Of a stretch of 64,000 nucleotides of DNA, positions 1 to 8,497 are shown piece after piece. A program made the position numbers and the translations under genes. The stretch is from Oscillospiraceae bacterium (GTDB lineage: Bacteria > Bacillota > Clostridia > Oscillospirales > Ruminococcaceae), in assembly GCA_003512525.1 (NCBI GenBank), contig DOQG01000058.1, forward strand, positions 1 to 64,000, read 5' to 3'. Position 1 is the stretch's first letter, and each line of letters opens with the position of its first letter. A model generated the notes under the pieces. It had not been told where the DNA came from. It did no database searches and saw only the letters and a program-made list of their open reading frames with translations.

Positions 1-221
1 CGTTCATAGCAGCAACGTTATTAACCGGAATAGCGAACCCGAGAAGTGCTATCCAACGAATAGAACTATCGGTAGCCCGCTATCAATGTTAATTACTAAA
101 ACTGTATAACAGAAGTACACTAAAAGACAAACTTTCTCCACATATCAAAAAAAGCGAGCCGAGCGCACTATCTTTCTTTGCGCTTCAACTCACTTTTCTT
201 TTCCGGGTTGTGTCACAACCC
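1..221. repeat. Dispersed 220-bp repeat, copy 1
   Basis: This gene-free stretch closely matches 35009-35224 in the same orientation, from CGTTCATAGCAGCAAC through to a terminal perfect hairpin GGGTTGTG-T-CACAACCC at 205-221. Its right part (about 147-200) holds AAAAAGCGAGCCGAGCGCAC followed by a complementary GCGC..ACTCACTTTT arm, so it can fold as a terminator-like hairpin. A shorter relative lies at 13655-13736. All three copies sit just 3' of a gene, here the tcdA stop on the minus strand. The left end may extend beyond the window. Confidence 0.8.
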
Positions 222-229
222 AATCTTTA

Positions 230-988
230 TTACTCTCTACCCTTAAACTGCGTAATATCCTTTATTACCTCACCTGCGATAATAAGCCCTACCACAGACG
301 GCACAAACGCCGTGCTTCCCGGCACCTGCCTTTTTCCTGCCACCTTATCCGCCTTAGAAAGATAACCGTTTTCACCGTTCGGATCTTCGTCAGCAATTGG
401 CGGTATCGGCTTTTCCTTTGAATACACGACCTTAAGCTTCCTTATGCCCCTGCGCTTAAGCTCATATCGCATTACCTTTGCCAGAGGACACACAGAGGTC
501 TTATATATATCCGTAACCTCAAACGCTGTCGGGTCGACCTTGTTTCCCGCTCCCATAGAGCTTATAATAGGCGTTCCCGCCTTTTTTGCGTTTTCAATAA
601 GCGCGATCTTGCCTGTGACCGTATCTATAGCGTCAACCACATAGTCATACTGAGTGAAGTCAAACTGATCCGCCGTTTCAGGCATATAGAAGGTTTTGAA
701 AGCCGTCACCTTGCAGTCGGGATTTATATCTTCAATGCGCTCCTTGGCTACATCTACCTTGTACTTTCCGACCGTTTTTCTTGTAGCTATTATCTGTCGG
801 TTTATGTTTGTAAGACACACCTTATCATCATCGATTATATCGATCGCTCCCACGCCCGAGCGCGCAAGCGCCTCAACTGTATATCCGCCCACACCGCCTA
901 TACCGAATACTGCAACGCGCGCGCCTTTCAGCTTGTCCATTGCCTCTTTGCCGAATATGAGCTGCGTTCTTGAAAATTGGTCAAGCAT
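230..988 (-). CDS. tcdA: tRNA threonylcarbamoyladenosine dehydratase (TcdA/YgdL, ThiF-like)
   Basis: A 252-residue E1-like/ThiF-fold protein. TcdA-type enzymes use ATP to cyclise t6A37 in tRNA to ct6A. The nucleotide-binding glycine motif GIGGVGGYTVEALARSG is near residues 29-45, followed by DDDKVCLTNINRQ, the usual metal/ATP segment of this family. TSVCPLAKVMR around residue 165 supplies the conserved cysteine region. The length matches the family (about 250-270). The gene overlaps the 3' end of the small upstream gene by 8 bases, so the two are probably translationally coupled. The alternative is a general HesA/MoeB/ThiF protein, but the short length without a rhodanese domain favours TcdA. 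Confidence 0.88.
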   Translation of the reverse strand: MLDQFSRTQLIFGKEAMDKLKGARVAVFGIGGVGGYTVEALARSGVGAIDIIDDDKVCLTNINRQIIATRKTVGKYKVDVAKERIEDINPDCKVTAFKTFYMPETADQFDFTQYDYVVDAIDTVTGKIALIENAKKAGTPIISSMGAGNKVDPTAFEVTDIYKTSVCPLAKVMRYELKRRGIRKLKVVYSKEKPIPPIADEDPNGENGYLSKADKVAGKRQVPGSTAFVPSVVGLIIAGEVIKDITQFKGRE

Positions 989-1205
989 TATTACCTCCCA
1001 CGGAGAACTGCGTTCCCCTTGCTATAAATGTAACGGTCATTCCCTTTTTATCGAAGTAGCTTTCAATAAACCGCTTTATCTCATCGTTTCTCTCGTCCAG
1101 CGTGAAATACTGTCCTCCGCAGCCGTCGTGAAAATGCAACGTTACGCCGAAGCTCTCAAGTATCGCCTTTTTAAGCTCAGATGCTTCCGTTATGCTTATT
1201 GCCAT
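981..1205 (-). CDS. Small conserved protein, RDAC-like family
   Basis: A 74-residue protein beginning MAISITEASELKK. The start is set by AAAGGAG placed 5 bases upstream of ATG. A longer reading with 15 more N-terminal residues has no such site. It carries HFHDGCGGQYFTLD in the first half, which resembles the RDACGGQ-type segment of a small Clostridia family that databases name RDAC; this assignment is from memory and tentative. A C-terminal beta-rich half (VTFIARGTQFSVGG) follows. No membrane segment. The end overlaps tcdA by 8 bases, so a shared transcript is likely. Function is unknown. Confidence 0.72.
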   Translation of the reverse strand: MAISITEASELKKAILESFGVTLHFHDGCGGQYFTLDERNDEIKRFIESYFDKKGMTVTFIARGTQFSVGGNNA

Positions 1206-1288
1206 AAGTCGCTCCTTTAAATCTACCGTTTCTATCTGTTTTGTGTACAATACTGCTATTATACATCGTAATCAGCGCGCTGTCAATG

Positions 1289-1612
1289 TCACCTCTGCTG
1301 TTTTTTAGTTATTTTACGCGATGCATTTTTCTTTTTCAACAGATCTGCCGCCGACTGCAAAAATAATATGTCCTCTTCCGGCAGTCCCGTTATGTCCAGT
1401 GCCTGCCTTTTTTCCTCCAGCCCGAAAAGATAGTCGGTCGTTACCCCGAAAACCTTGGCGATCTTTATAATAGTTTCGGGTGAGGGGTTACGTTCGGACA
1501 GCTCATAGTTGCTGACAGCCGCCTTTGATACCCATATTCTGCCCGCTAGCTGTTCCTGCGTCATTCCCGCGTCAAGCCTTAGCTGCTTCACTCTTTCACC
1601 GAACTTCACCAT
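1289..1612 (-). CDS. Xre-family helix-turn-helix regulator
   Basis: A 107-residue DNA-binding protein. The N-terminal HTH_3 domain covers about residues 6-62: RVKQLRLDAGMTQEQLAGRIWVSKAAVSNYE.. is the classic helix-turn-helix, followed by PSPETIIKIAKVFGVTTDYLFG. The C-terminal tail is lysine-rich (KKKNASRKITKKQQ) and lacks a recognisable ligand domain. GGAGGGG lies 5 bases before ATG. It stands alone on the minus strand, and the target genes cannot be read from the sequence. Confidence 0.9.
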   Translation of the reverse strand: MVKFGERVKQLRLDAGMTQEQLAGRIWVSKAAVSNYELSERNPSPETIIKIAKVFGVTTDYLFGLEEKRQALDITGLPEEDILFLQSAADLLKKKNASRKITKKQQR

Positions 1613-1725
1613 TGTACCCCTCCGTTACACAAATACACATTCCGAATACCCAAAATACACGATAGCTTTATTAAAAGTGTAGCATATATCCGTTTTCGGG
1701 CTGTTGATTTTTGTAACACATACCG

Positions 1726-1754
1726 TTGACTATCCGTACACGCTGTGCTAAAAT
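1726..1754 (+). promoter_or_regulatory. Sigma-A-type promoter before a gene remnant
   Basis: TTGACT at 1726-1731 and TAAAAT at 1749-1754 are separated by exactly 17 bases. It points into the degenerate coding remnant at 1834-2106, suggesting that the promoter survived the loss of the gene. Confidence 0.6.
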
Positions 1755-1833
1755 ATAATATGTAATATCCCGTCAAAGTATGTCGGACAATATCAGAAAC
1801 CGGAGAAAAATAAATGAAAACGCCAATAAGTAA

Positions 1834-2106
1834 AGCTACCTCAACCTCTCTGATGACACCGCATTCTACAAGGATATAGACGGCAAGCTTTACGAAAACA
1901 CCGACGCTGTATCAGACGGTAAGAATATATGGGATACTACCTCCTGTGTAATAACGGATATAAGCGATACAGGATTTACCGCTACCGTACCATATCTTGA
2001 TCTGTACGAAGCGCACCGCAGCGCAAAGCTGGAATTTGTACTTGACAGCGGCACATATAAGATCAACCGCTGGGAAATGAACCTTGAAGCGATGAACGGC
2101 AAATAA
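1834..2106 (+). pseudogene. C-terminal remnant of a protein of unknown family
   Basis: The frame ending in TAA at 2104-2106 is open back to a TAA at 1831-1833. It encodes about 90 residues with a normal, protein-like composition (segments AFYKDIDGKLYENTD, WDTTSCVITDISDTGF, RSAKLEFVLDSG, YKINRWEMN). There is no start codon or ribosome site in this frame. An ATG at 1814 lies in another frame and stops at 1877. The pattern (charged beta-strand repeats ending in KINRWEMN) resembles the tail of small secreted proteins, but I do not recognise the family. A promoter upstream and a terminator downstream remain. Confidence 0.6.
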
Positions 2107-2145
2107 GCCTTTAAAGCTATCCTAAAAATGTATTATACAAAAAAT

Positions 2146-2185
2146 GGCTGTGACGAAATGTAAAAATTTCATCACAGCCTTTCGA
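2146..2185 (+). terminator. Intrinsic terminator after the remnant
   Basis: GGCTGTGAcGAAAT pairs with ATTTCaTCACAGCC (2146-2179), followed by TTTCGATTT. It lies 40 bases after the remnant's stop codon. Confidence 0.7.
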
Positions 2186-2261
2186 TTTATTAAAACTTCA
2201 AGGCGGTGTTAATAATTTCGTGAGTAAATCCGTACAACTGCGCTAACATCAGCCCTTCAAA

Positions 2262-2289
2262 AAACCGCCGTGAAAATCCACAGCGGTTT
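2262..2289 (-). terminator. Terminator of the EAL gene
   Basis: AAACCGCcGTG..CACaGCGGTTT forms a hairpin. Read on the minus strand it is followed by a T run. It lies 17 bases past the stop of the EAL gene. Confidence 0.75.
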
Positions 2290-2306
2290 AAAAATATCAC
2301 AATTAC

Positions 2307-3950
2307 CTACTTCTCATAAACCGGGCTTTCAAGCCTTGTCGCAAACTCGGTTTCGGGAAGCGGTTTATCAAAATAATAGCCCTGAATTATGTTACAACCC
2401 ATATTTTTAAGGTTTTCGACAATCGTTTTATCTTCTACTCCCTCGCAAACAGTAGTCATACTGAGCTCTTGCGCCATATGAAGCACGTTTTCAAGTACGA
2501 CCTGACCTCTTGTATCGTCATTTGAACCTGCAAGCGACTTATCAAGCTTCAGAATATCAAAATCAAGGTCTTTCAGCAGTGCAAGCGAAGAATAACCTGT
2601 TCCGAAGTCGTCCATAGAAACCATAAGTCCATAGCTTTTAAGGTCGATTATCGCCTGCTTGATAGCATTGAAATCATCGGTATAAGCCGTTTCGGTAAAC
2701 TCGACCTCAAGGAAGTGCGGTTCAATTCCGTAACGGTTGATAACATTCATTATCTTCTCGGCGAGATGAGGGAAACGCAGATGGATCTTTGAGAAGTTCA
2801 CCGATACAGGAACTATGCGCTTTCCACTTTCCTGCCATTTCTTGATCATAGCGCAGGTGTGCTCCAGCACGAACATATCAAGCTTCATTATAAGACCTGT
2901 TCGCTCTGCTATCGGGATAAAGTCGGCGGGAGAAATGACCTTGCCGTCACGTTGCCATCTGATAAGCGCTTCCGCTCCTACAAGAGTGCGTGTGTCTATC
3001 CGTACCTTTGGCTGATAATACACGATAAATTCGCCGTCGGCAAGCGCCTGAGGCATATCACTTTCAAGAAGAGTCAGCTCCTGCTCACGGGTGATCGTGT
3101 CAAGGTCGTAATATACATAGTCGGTATCTGTGCGGCGTTTAGCAACGTCTATGCAGGATTCTGCGCGGGCAAGTATCGCGTCAATGTCATCTGTACTGCC
3201 GTCCAATACTACGATGCCGGCACGCATTGCAATCTCGTAAACGGTTTGCTCTTTTCCGTAAAAGAAGTTTATCGGTATCTTCGCAAAGCTTTTGAGATGA
3301 TTTTTAAGGTGCGATTTCTTTACCATAAGACAGAAGTTGTCACTGCCTGAGCGACTGCATATTTCATCGTTATACATCATCTTATTAAGCATTTTCGCAT
3401 ACTTTGCTATTATCTCTGTTGTAGCCTGATAACCGAAAATCGTATTTAATGTGTTACAGCCTTTTATATTGGCTCTTATTACCGCATAGTCCGAAAGAAC
3501 ACCGTTTTCCTTGACATCTTCAATGAACGCACGAAATCCTTTTGAGTTCGGTATGCCGCTGTCGCGATCAATGTTGTCGATCAGCTTTCCGACATGAATG
3601 CTGAGAGTGCAGGTGCAAATTATAGCAAGAACATGGGTAACGTGCTCAAAAAGCTTTTCCTGCTCCGGGCTGAGCGTTGCAAAATCAATATCGGTATAAA
3701 ATTCATATGCGTATCTGCAACTATCGTTCTCACATTCGTATTTTTTGTTATAGAGAGGAAAGATCTCTGCGTCTTTATACACCAGAGTTTCGCTGATCTG
3801 CCCACCGTAATCAAGTGTGCGCAGGATTCTGGATATGCGTAATGCTTTTGCCGCAGGTACAAACTCATCTATCTGTCGCAGGTCGCTGTACCGTTTTGTA
3901 GCTACGGCATCAATAGTTTCAGACAGGTGCTTTCTGACAACGTCGATCAT
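2307..3950 (-). CDS. GGDEF-EAL protein, probable cyclic-di-GMP phosphodiesterase
   Basis: A 547-residue cytoplasmic protein with no membrane segment. The N-terminal ~140 residues are unassigned. A GGDEF-like domain spans about 140-290 but its signature reads SRSGSDNFCL instead of GGDEF, so cyclase activity is unlikely. The EAL domain (about 300-540) keeps the catalytic set: YYQPKVRI, GAEALIRW, SVNFS, EFTETAYTDD and DDFGTGYSSL, then GYYFDKPLP. The likely role is hydrolysis of c-di-GMP to pGpG, with the degenerate GGDEF as a possible GTP sensor. ATG at 3948-3950 was chosen because AAGGAG lies 8 bases upstream. A longer frame would begin 31 codons earlier without a ribosome site. Confidence 0.9.
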   Translation of the reverse strand: MIDVVRKHLSETIDAVATKRYSDLRQIDEFVPAAKALRISRILRTLDYGGQISETLVYKDAEIFPLYNKKYECENDSCRYAYEFYTDIDFATLSPEQEKLFEHVTHVLAIICTCTLSIHVGKLIDNIDRDSGIPNSKGFRAFIEDVKENGVLSDYAVIRANIKGCNTLNTIFGYQATTEIIAKYAKMLNKMMYNDEICSRSGSDNFCLMVKKSHLKNHLKSFAKIPINFFYGKEQTVYEIAMRAGIVVLDGSTDDIDAILARAESCIDVAKRRTDTDYVYYDLDTITREQELTLLESDMPQALADGEFIVYYQPKVRIDTRTLVGAEALIRWQRDGKVISPADFIPIAERTGLIMKLDMFVLEHTCAMIKKWQESGKRIVPVSVNFSKIHLRFPHLAEKIMNVINRYGIEPHFLEVEFTETAYTDDFNAIKQAIIDLKSYGLMVSMDDFGTGYSSLALLKDLDFDILKLDKSLAGSNDDTRGQVVLENVLHMAQELSMTTVCEGVEDKTIVENLKNMGCNIIQGYYFDKPLPETEFATRLESPVYEK

Positions 3951-4043
3951 ATTCCTGACTCCTTCTTCTGTTTTCTCGATATCTTTATATATTTTATCAC
4001 ATTTCCGAGTCGTTAGCAAGCAAAAAAGCGGACAAAAGGTCAA

Positions 4044-4386
4044 AAAAAGTTCACAATTTCAAAATAAGAGCAGAGTAGACAAATCCGCTTCGCAAAAGCT
4101 GTGCATTATCATAAACAGCCGTCCGTTTATAATCGTTTACAGCGCTGTTTTATATTGTATTTGTGCATATTTTAAGTAAAATTTGCGTTTTAGCTTATAA
4201 ACTAATATCGGCTGTTTTGTCACAAAACAAGCCGCAAATGATGAATTGATGCGATAAAAAGGTCTTTTGTCGAAAAAATCAGAAAATACCACTTGAAAAC
4301 CTACTAAAAATATGGTATTATAGTATTTAGAAGATCACGGCTCACGAACGGCTCAGATAAAATAAAGGTCAAGAAAGGACTATAAC
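4044..4386. other. Divergent intergenic region
   Basis: AT-rich spacer between the EAL gene (minus) and the Rrf2 gene (plus). Apart from the Rrf2 promoter and its inverted repeat at 4285-4321, I see no gene or RNA. Confidence 0.6.
4285..4321 (+). promoter_or_regulatory. Promoter with overlapping inverted repeat (rrf2 gene)
   Basis: TTGAAA (4293-4298) and TATTAT (4316-4321) are spaced 17 bases, with an extended -10 TGG. Arms AATACCA (4285-4291) and TGGTATT (4313-4319) bracket the promoter, so a repressor bound here would block polymerase. Self-repression by the Rrf2 protein is an inference. Confidence 0.65.
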
Positions 4387-4824
4387 ATGAAAATATCTAC
4401 AAAAGGACGTTATGTATTGAGAATGCTCATTGATCTTGCGGAGCATCAGGGTGACGGTTATATCCCGCTGAAAGAAATAGCGCAACGCCAGAATATATCA
4501 AAAAAATATCTTGAGCAGATAGTACCGATGCTTAATAAATCGGATATCCTGCGCACCAACCGCGGATTTCAGGGCGGCTACAGACTTGCAAAGTCACCCG
4601 AAAAGTACACTGTGGGAGATATTTTAAGGCTTACCGAGGGTTCGCTTGCGCCGGTTGCATGTCTTGACAGCGGAGTCGTTGAATGCGACAGGAGCGAGCA
4701 TTGTGCTACATTATCACTCTGGCAGGGTCTGTACAAGGTCATAAATGAATATCTTGACAGTGTTACTTTACAGGATCTTATAGATAATGATAAGGAAAAC
4801 GCCGCCGATGACTATGTGATATAA
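4387..4824 (+). CDS. Rrf2-family transcriptional regulator (IscR/CymR type)
   Basis: A 145-residue winged-helix regulator. The N-terminus MKISTKGRYVLRMLIDLAEH and the helix-turn-helix IPLKEIAQRQNISKKYLEQIVPML are typical of Rrf2. The wing RTNRGFQGGYRLAK follows. Three cysteines appear as C-x7-C-x5-C (CLDSGVVECDRSEHC) near residues 97-111, the position that binds [2Fe-2S] in IscR, so it may sense Fe-S status or sulfur supply. CymR, the cysteine regulator, lacks these. AGAAAGGAC precedes the start. No isc genes adjoin; cysK lies 14 kb away. Confidence 0.88.
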   Translation: MKISTKGRYVLRMLIDLAEHQGDGYIPLKEIAQRQNISKKYLEQIVPMLNKSDILRTNRGFQGGYRLAKSPEKYTVGDILRLTEGSLAPVACLDSGVVECDRSEHCATLSLWQGLYKVINEYLDSVTLQDLIDNDKENAADDYVI

Positions 4825-4853
4825 GTGTCGGCGTTAATCAGAATAATATGGAA

Positions 4854-4878
4854 CAGCCGCGGTCATTTGCCGCGGCTG
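4854..4878 (+). terminator. Terminator after the Rrf2 gene
   Basis: Perfect stem CAGCCGCGG/CCGCGGCTG with a 7-base loop, 29 bases after the stop codon. The T tract is weak. Confidence 0.65.
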
Positions 4879-4890
4879 CTATTATACACA

Positions 4891-4919
4891 AAAATCCCCC
4901 GCAGAAACCTGCGGGGGAT
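4891..4919 (-). terminator. Terminator of the secreted-protein gene
   Basis: ATCCCCCGCAG/CTGCGGGGGAT stem with a 4-base loop. On the minus strand it is followed by TTTTTG. Confidence 0.85.
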
Positions 4920-4955
4920 AAATTGCTTATTTACGCTTATTGCTTAAAGCCGAAA

Positions 4956-5843
4956 TTACTTTCTCTTCTTAGCAACGATAACAGCGCCTGTAGCGAGAAC
5001 TGCAACGCCTGCTACTACTGCAACGCTCTCAACACCTGTGTTTGTGCTGGGCTTTGTAGAGTCGCCTGTTGTAGGAGCATCTGTAGCGGGAGCGTCTGTT
5101 GCAGGTGCATCTGTAGCGGGAGCGTCTGTAGCGGGAGCAGAGTTGCCACCGTCAACTACATTGCCAAGACCGTCGAATGCAATAAGTACATTGCCTTCAG
5201 CGTCGAGAACTTCACACTTTACAACTTCAATTGTAGCGATAGACTGACCCCATTCCTGGAGTGCGACCTGCATACAACCGATCGTCTTAGCTGTGCCGTT
5301 AGCGATGGGGTTGTCAAAGCCGTTAGCTGTCAGCTGGTATGTATAATCGCCGACCTTCTCGTAGCTCAGATCCTTATCGTTTGAAGCATCGTCATCCTTG
5401 TTGGGGTCTGTAGCGAGCTCAAGAGCCTCATCTGTAACTCCCCAGTACTGCTTGCTGGGCCAGTTATATGTATCCCAAGCGTCTGTACCCTGCTGGATGT
5501 CGCCACCGTTGATTGAAAGAACAACGCCGCCGCCTGTAGCACCGTCCCAGAACTCACGGTTGCCGTCAGCACCGTCAGCATCCTTTTCGGGAATTGTAAC
5601 AGTAAATCTTGCGCCTGTTACCTTTGAGTAGTCGATATCGTACTTTGTAGCGGGCTTACCTTCATCGGGGTTGCCTTCGTTGAAAACCTGAACGAGCCAT
5701 GAATCGTTACCTGATGAAAGGCCTGCAGACTTGCCGTCTGCTTCTGTTACCTTCTTAAGGCTTGATGCGCTTGCTGCTACAGCTAATGTGCTGAGTGCGA
5801 GCGAAGAAGCTACGATACCTGTCATGATCTTTCTTAACTTCAT
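4956..5843 (-). CDS. Secreted, probably wall-anchored protein with a novel shared domain
   Basis: A 295-residue protein. The signal peptide (1-27) ends ..LAVAASAS. The domain at about 30-215 is acidic and tryptophan-rich (PEKDADGADGNREFWDG, GTDAWDTYNWPSKQYWGV, LQEWGQSIATIEVVKCEV) and matches residues about 35-225 of the LRR protein at 16264-18405. A TDAPA repeat linker follows (five near-identical units). Then STNTGVESVAVVAGVAVLATG and a KKRK tail form a wall-sorting or membrane-stop signal, with STNTG in place of LPXTG. AGGAGG precedes the start. Its role is unknown; the aromatic pattern would suit glycan binding, which is inference. Confidence 0.8.
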   Translation of the reverse strand: MKLRKIMTGIVASSLALSTLAVAASASSLKKVTEADGKSAGLSSGNDSWLVQVFNEGNPDEGKPATKYDIDYSKVTGARFTVTIPEKDADGADGNREFWDGATGGGVVLSINGGDIQQGTDAWDTYNWPSKQYWGVTDEALELATDPNKDDDASNDKDLSYEKVGDYTYQLTANGFDNPIANGTAKTIGCMQVALQEWGQSIATIEVVKCEVLDAEGNVLIAFDGLGNVVDGGNSAPATDAPATDAPATDAPATDAPTTGDSTKPSTNTGVESVAVVAGVAVLATGAVIVAKKRK

Positions 5844-5907
5844 TGGAAAAATCCTCCTATAAAACTTAATTTCGTTTTGTTACACACTTATGTAACTTTA
5901 CACATCT

Positions 5908-5936
5908 ATTTTAACATTTCGTTTTTTTAAAGTCAA
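5908..5936 (-). promoter_or_regulatory. Promoter of the secreted-protein gene
   Basis: On the minus strand, TTGACT (5931-5936) and TAAAAT (5908-5913) are spaced 17 bases, about 65 bases before the start codon. Confidence 0.7.
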
Positions 5937-6171
5937 TGTGCATTATGCCTAAAATGTATGTGAAATTTTATTGAAACTAACGGCATTACACAGCACCAAG
6001 GGCGTAATTTAAGTAAATTTAAGATTAACGGTGAATTATGTTGTGCTTTTGTGATAAAAAGAGTGGGTGGAAAGGTGCTATAATATACCGCTTATGCAAC
6101 GGAATTGTTCGGGGATTGCTTGAGGATTGTTCGGCAAAAACGAAAACTGCTTAAAATTTTACTTAAAAGGA

Positions 6172-6200
6172 TTGAGAAAAGCCGAAAAATATGGTATATT
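6172..6200 (+). promoter_or_regulatory. Promoter of the alpha-galactosidase gene
   Basis: TTGAGA (6172-6177) and TATATT (6195-6200) are 17 bases apart with an extended -10 TGG. The -10 box overlaps the first ATG of the longest reading frame (6191), which rules that ATG out as the true start. The rest of 5940-6170 is AT-rich spacer. Confidence 0.7.
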
Positions 6201-6253
6201 TAATGTATATGGGAACTTGTTGTATCCCGAATAAGTTAAAGGACGGAAAAACT

Positions 6254-8446
6254 ATGTCTATCGTATTTGACGAAAACAAGCGTGTATTCAAGCTCGACAC
6301 GGAAAAATCGAGCTACGCATTCCATATCACCGACAGCAGAAACCTGCTCCACCTGTACTACGGCGGTTATATTCCGGAAACTGATATAACACATATGCTC
6401 CGTATACCGGACGATGAACCGTTTGTCCCCGCCGTACATGACGCTATGGGACCTCACAGCTTTGACTGCGCGCCTATCGAATTTCCGACATCGGGCGTTG
6501 CGGATTTCAGAGAACCGGCAATGCAGGTAATGGATATAAACGGTATGTCCGCCTGCGAGTGCTACTACAAGGATTACAGAATTTCAAACGGAAAGCCGAA
6601 ATTAAAGGGGCTTCCCGCTACATATGCCGCAGACGATGAGGCGCAGACGCTTGAGGTGTTCTGCTATGATCCGCACAGCGGCCTTGATATTACGCTTATG
6701 TACAGCGTATTCCCGAAATTTGACGTTATCACAAGAAGCGTAAAGGTCGAAAACAACGGCCTTGCCGCTATCGACCTGCGCCGCATCATATCCATGAGCC
6801 TTGATCTTGACAGAATGGACTACGATATGATAACACTGCACGGAACATGGGCAAGAGAACGCCATGTACAGCGTTTCCCCGTGCGTTTCGGCAAGCAGTC
6901 GATCGATTCCAACAGAGGTGCTACAAGCCACGCTCACAACAACTTCTTTGCGCTGTGCGACCACACCGCAACAGAGGACTTCGGCGAAGCATACGGCTTT
7001 GCTCTGGTGTATTCGGGTTCGTTCTTAGGAATGGTAGAGGTAGGTCAGTATGAAAAGACAAGGGCGCTGCTCGGTATAAATCCCTATGACTTCTCGTGGC
7101 ACTTAGAGCCGGGAGAGGATTTTCAGGCGCCGGAGGTCATCATGACCTATTCCGGCGAGGGCTTAGGTCAGATGTCGAGAAACTTCCACGATGTTATGAG
7201 AAACAACCTTATAAGAGGAAAGTGGAAAGATATGCGCCGTCCTATACTTATAAATAACTGGGAAGCTACCTACTTCAACTTCGATACGGACAAGCTCCTT
7301 GATATCGCAAGAGAAGCAAAGAAAGCCGGAATTGAAATGCTTGTTATGGATGACGGCTGGTTCGGTCACAGAAACGATGATAAATCTTCCCTCGGCGACT
7401 GGTTTGTGAACGAGGATAAGATAAAGGGCGGTCTTAAGCACCTTGTAGACGAGGTAAACAAGATAGGGCTTAAGTTCGGTATATGGTTCGAGCCTGAGAT
7501 GATAAGTCCTGACAGCAAGCTGTACGCGGAGCATCAGGACTGGTGCATACACATTCCCGGCAGACACCGCACCACCGTCAGAAGTCAGCTTGTACTTGAC
7601 TTCTCAAGAAAAGAAGTGCGCGACTATATCTATGAGCAGATGAAGGCTATCCTTTCAAGCGCCAACATAGAATATGTAAAGTGGGATATGAACCGACAGC
7701 TGAGCGAGGTCGGCAACGAGGTATTCCCTCCCGAAAGGCAGCGTGAGATATGGCACAGATACGTCCTCGGCGTATATGAAATGCAGGAAAGGCTGCTGAC
7801 TGATTTCCCCGACCTGCTCCTTGAAAACTGCGCGGGCGGCGGCTCACGCTTTGACGCAGGTATGCTGTACTACTCTCCCCAGATATGGACAAGCGATGAT
7901 ACAGATGCTATAGAAAGACTTAAGATACAGTACGGCACTTCCATGTGCTACCCCTGCTCCTGCTTCGGCGCTCACGTTTCGGACAGCCCGAACCACTGTG
8001 TAGGCAGAATTACTCCGTTTGAAACGAGAGGACACGTTGCGATGTCGGGTACGTTCGGCTATGAGCTTGACGTTACGAAGATTTCGGACGATGACAAGTA
8101 TGCGATAAAGGAACAGATTGCGGAGTTTAACAAGTATAATCCGCTTGTGAGAACAGGCGATTATTACAGAATAGGCGATCCGTTCGCAAACGACCGCTTT
8201 GATGCATGGCAGTTTGTCGCAAAGGACAAGAGCGAAACGCTTCTCGAATATGTACAGGTTCTCAAAGAACCGAGCGTGTTCCTGCACAGAGTAAAGCTGA
8301 AAGGGCTTGAAAAGGGCTGTTATTACAGGCACGAGCAGACAGGAAGAGTTTATTCGGCAGAGCTTCTGATGAACAGCGGATTTGACATTCCGTCGCTTTG
8401 GGGCGATTTCAGATCATTTATCGCGCATTTTGTCAGGGTGAAGTAA
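6254..8446 (+). CDS. Alpha-galactosidase, glycoside hydrolase family 36
   Basis: A 730-residue enzyme removing terminal alpha-1,6-galactose from raffinose-type sugars or galactomannan. It has no signal peptide, so it acts in the cytoplasm. The N-terminal beta-sandwich runs to about residue 310. The catalytic barrel shows NNWEATYFNF, LVMDDGWFG, YVKWDMNRQLS (nucleophile Asp in KWD) and IWTSDDTDAIER (acid/base Asp in SDD). GGGSRFDAGML is also conserved. ATG at 6254 follows AAAGGACGG by 7 bases, and the length agrees with bacterial GH36 enzymes (about 730). A small membrane protein and a WYL regulator follow on the same strand. Confidence 0.95.
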   Translation: MSIVFDENKRVFKLDTEKSSYAFHITDSRNLLHLYYGGYIPETDITHMLRIPDDEPFVPAVHDAMGPHSFDCAPIEFPTSGVADFREPAMQVMDINGMSACECYYKDYRISNGKPKLKGLPATYAADDEAQTLEVFCYDPHSGLDITLMYSVFPKFDVITRSVKVENNGLAAIDLRRIISMSLDLDRMDYDMITLHGTWARERHVQRFPVRFGKQSIDSNRGATSHAHNNFFALCDHTATEDFGEAYGFALVYSGSFLGMVEVGQYEKTRALLGINPYDFSWHLEPGEDFQAPEVIMTYSGEGLGQMSRNFHDVMRNNLIRGKWKDMRRPILINNWEATYFNFDTDKLLDIAREAKKAGIEMLVMDDGWFGHRNDDKSSLGDWFVNEDKIKGGLKHLVDEVNKIGLKFGIWFEPEMISPDSKLYAEHQDWCIHIPGRHRTTVRSQLVLDFSRKEVRDYIYEQMKAILSSANIEYVKWDMNRQLSEVGNEVFPPERQREIWHRYVLGVYEMQERLLTDFPDLLLENCAGGGSRFDAGMLYYSPQIWTSDDTDAIERLKIQYGTSMCYPCSCFGAHVSDSPNHCVGRITPFETRGHVAMSGTFGYELDVTKISDDDKYAIKEQIAEFNKYNPLVRTGDYYRIGDPFANDRFDAWQFVAKDKSETLLEYVQVLKEPSVFLHRVKLKGLEKGCYYRHEQTGRVYSAELLMNSGFDIPSLWGDFRSFIAHFVRVK

Positions 8447-8497
8447 GGTTGTTGTCAGTATGGGGTGTCCCATGCCGATTATTCAGGGTGAAATATT

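Noticed and set aside
4848..5384. 178-codon frame antisense to the anchored secreted protein
   Set aside because: It translates the TDAPA repeat backwards as a Cys/Ser/Gly repeat and includes both terminators; no start signal.
6191..6253. Longer N-terminus of the alpha-galactosidase
   Set aside because: Its first codon overlaps the -10 box of the promoter; AAAGGACGG places the true start at 6254.
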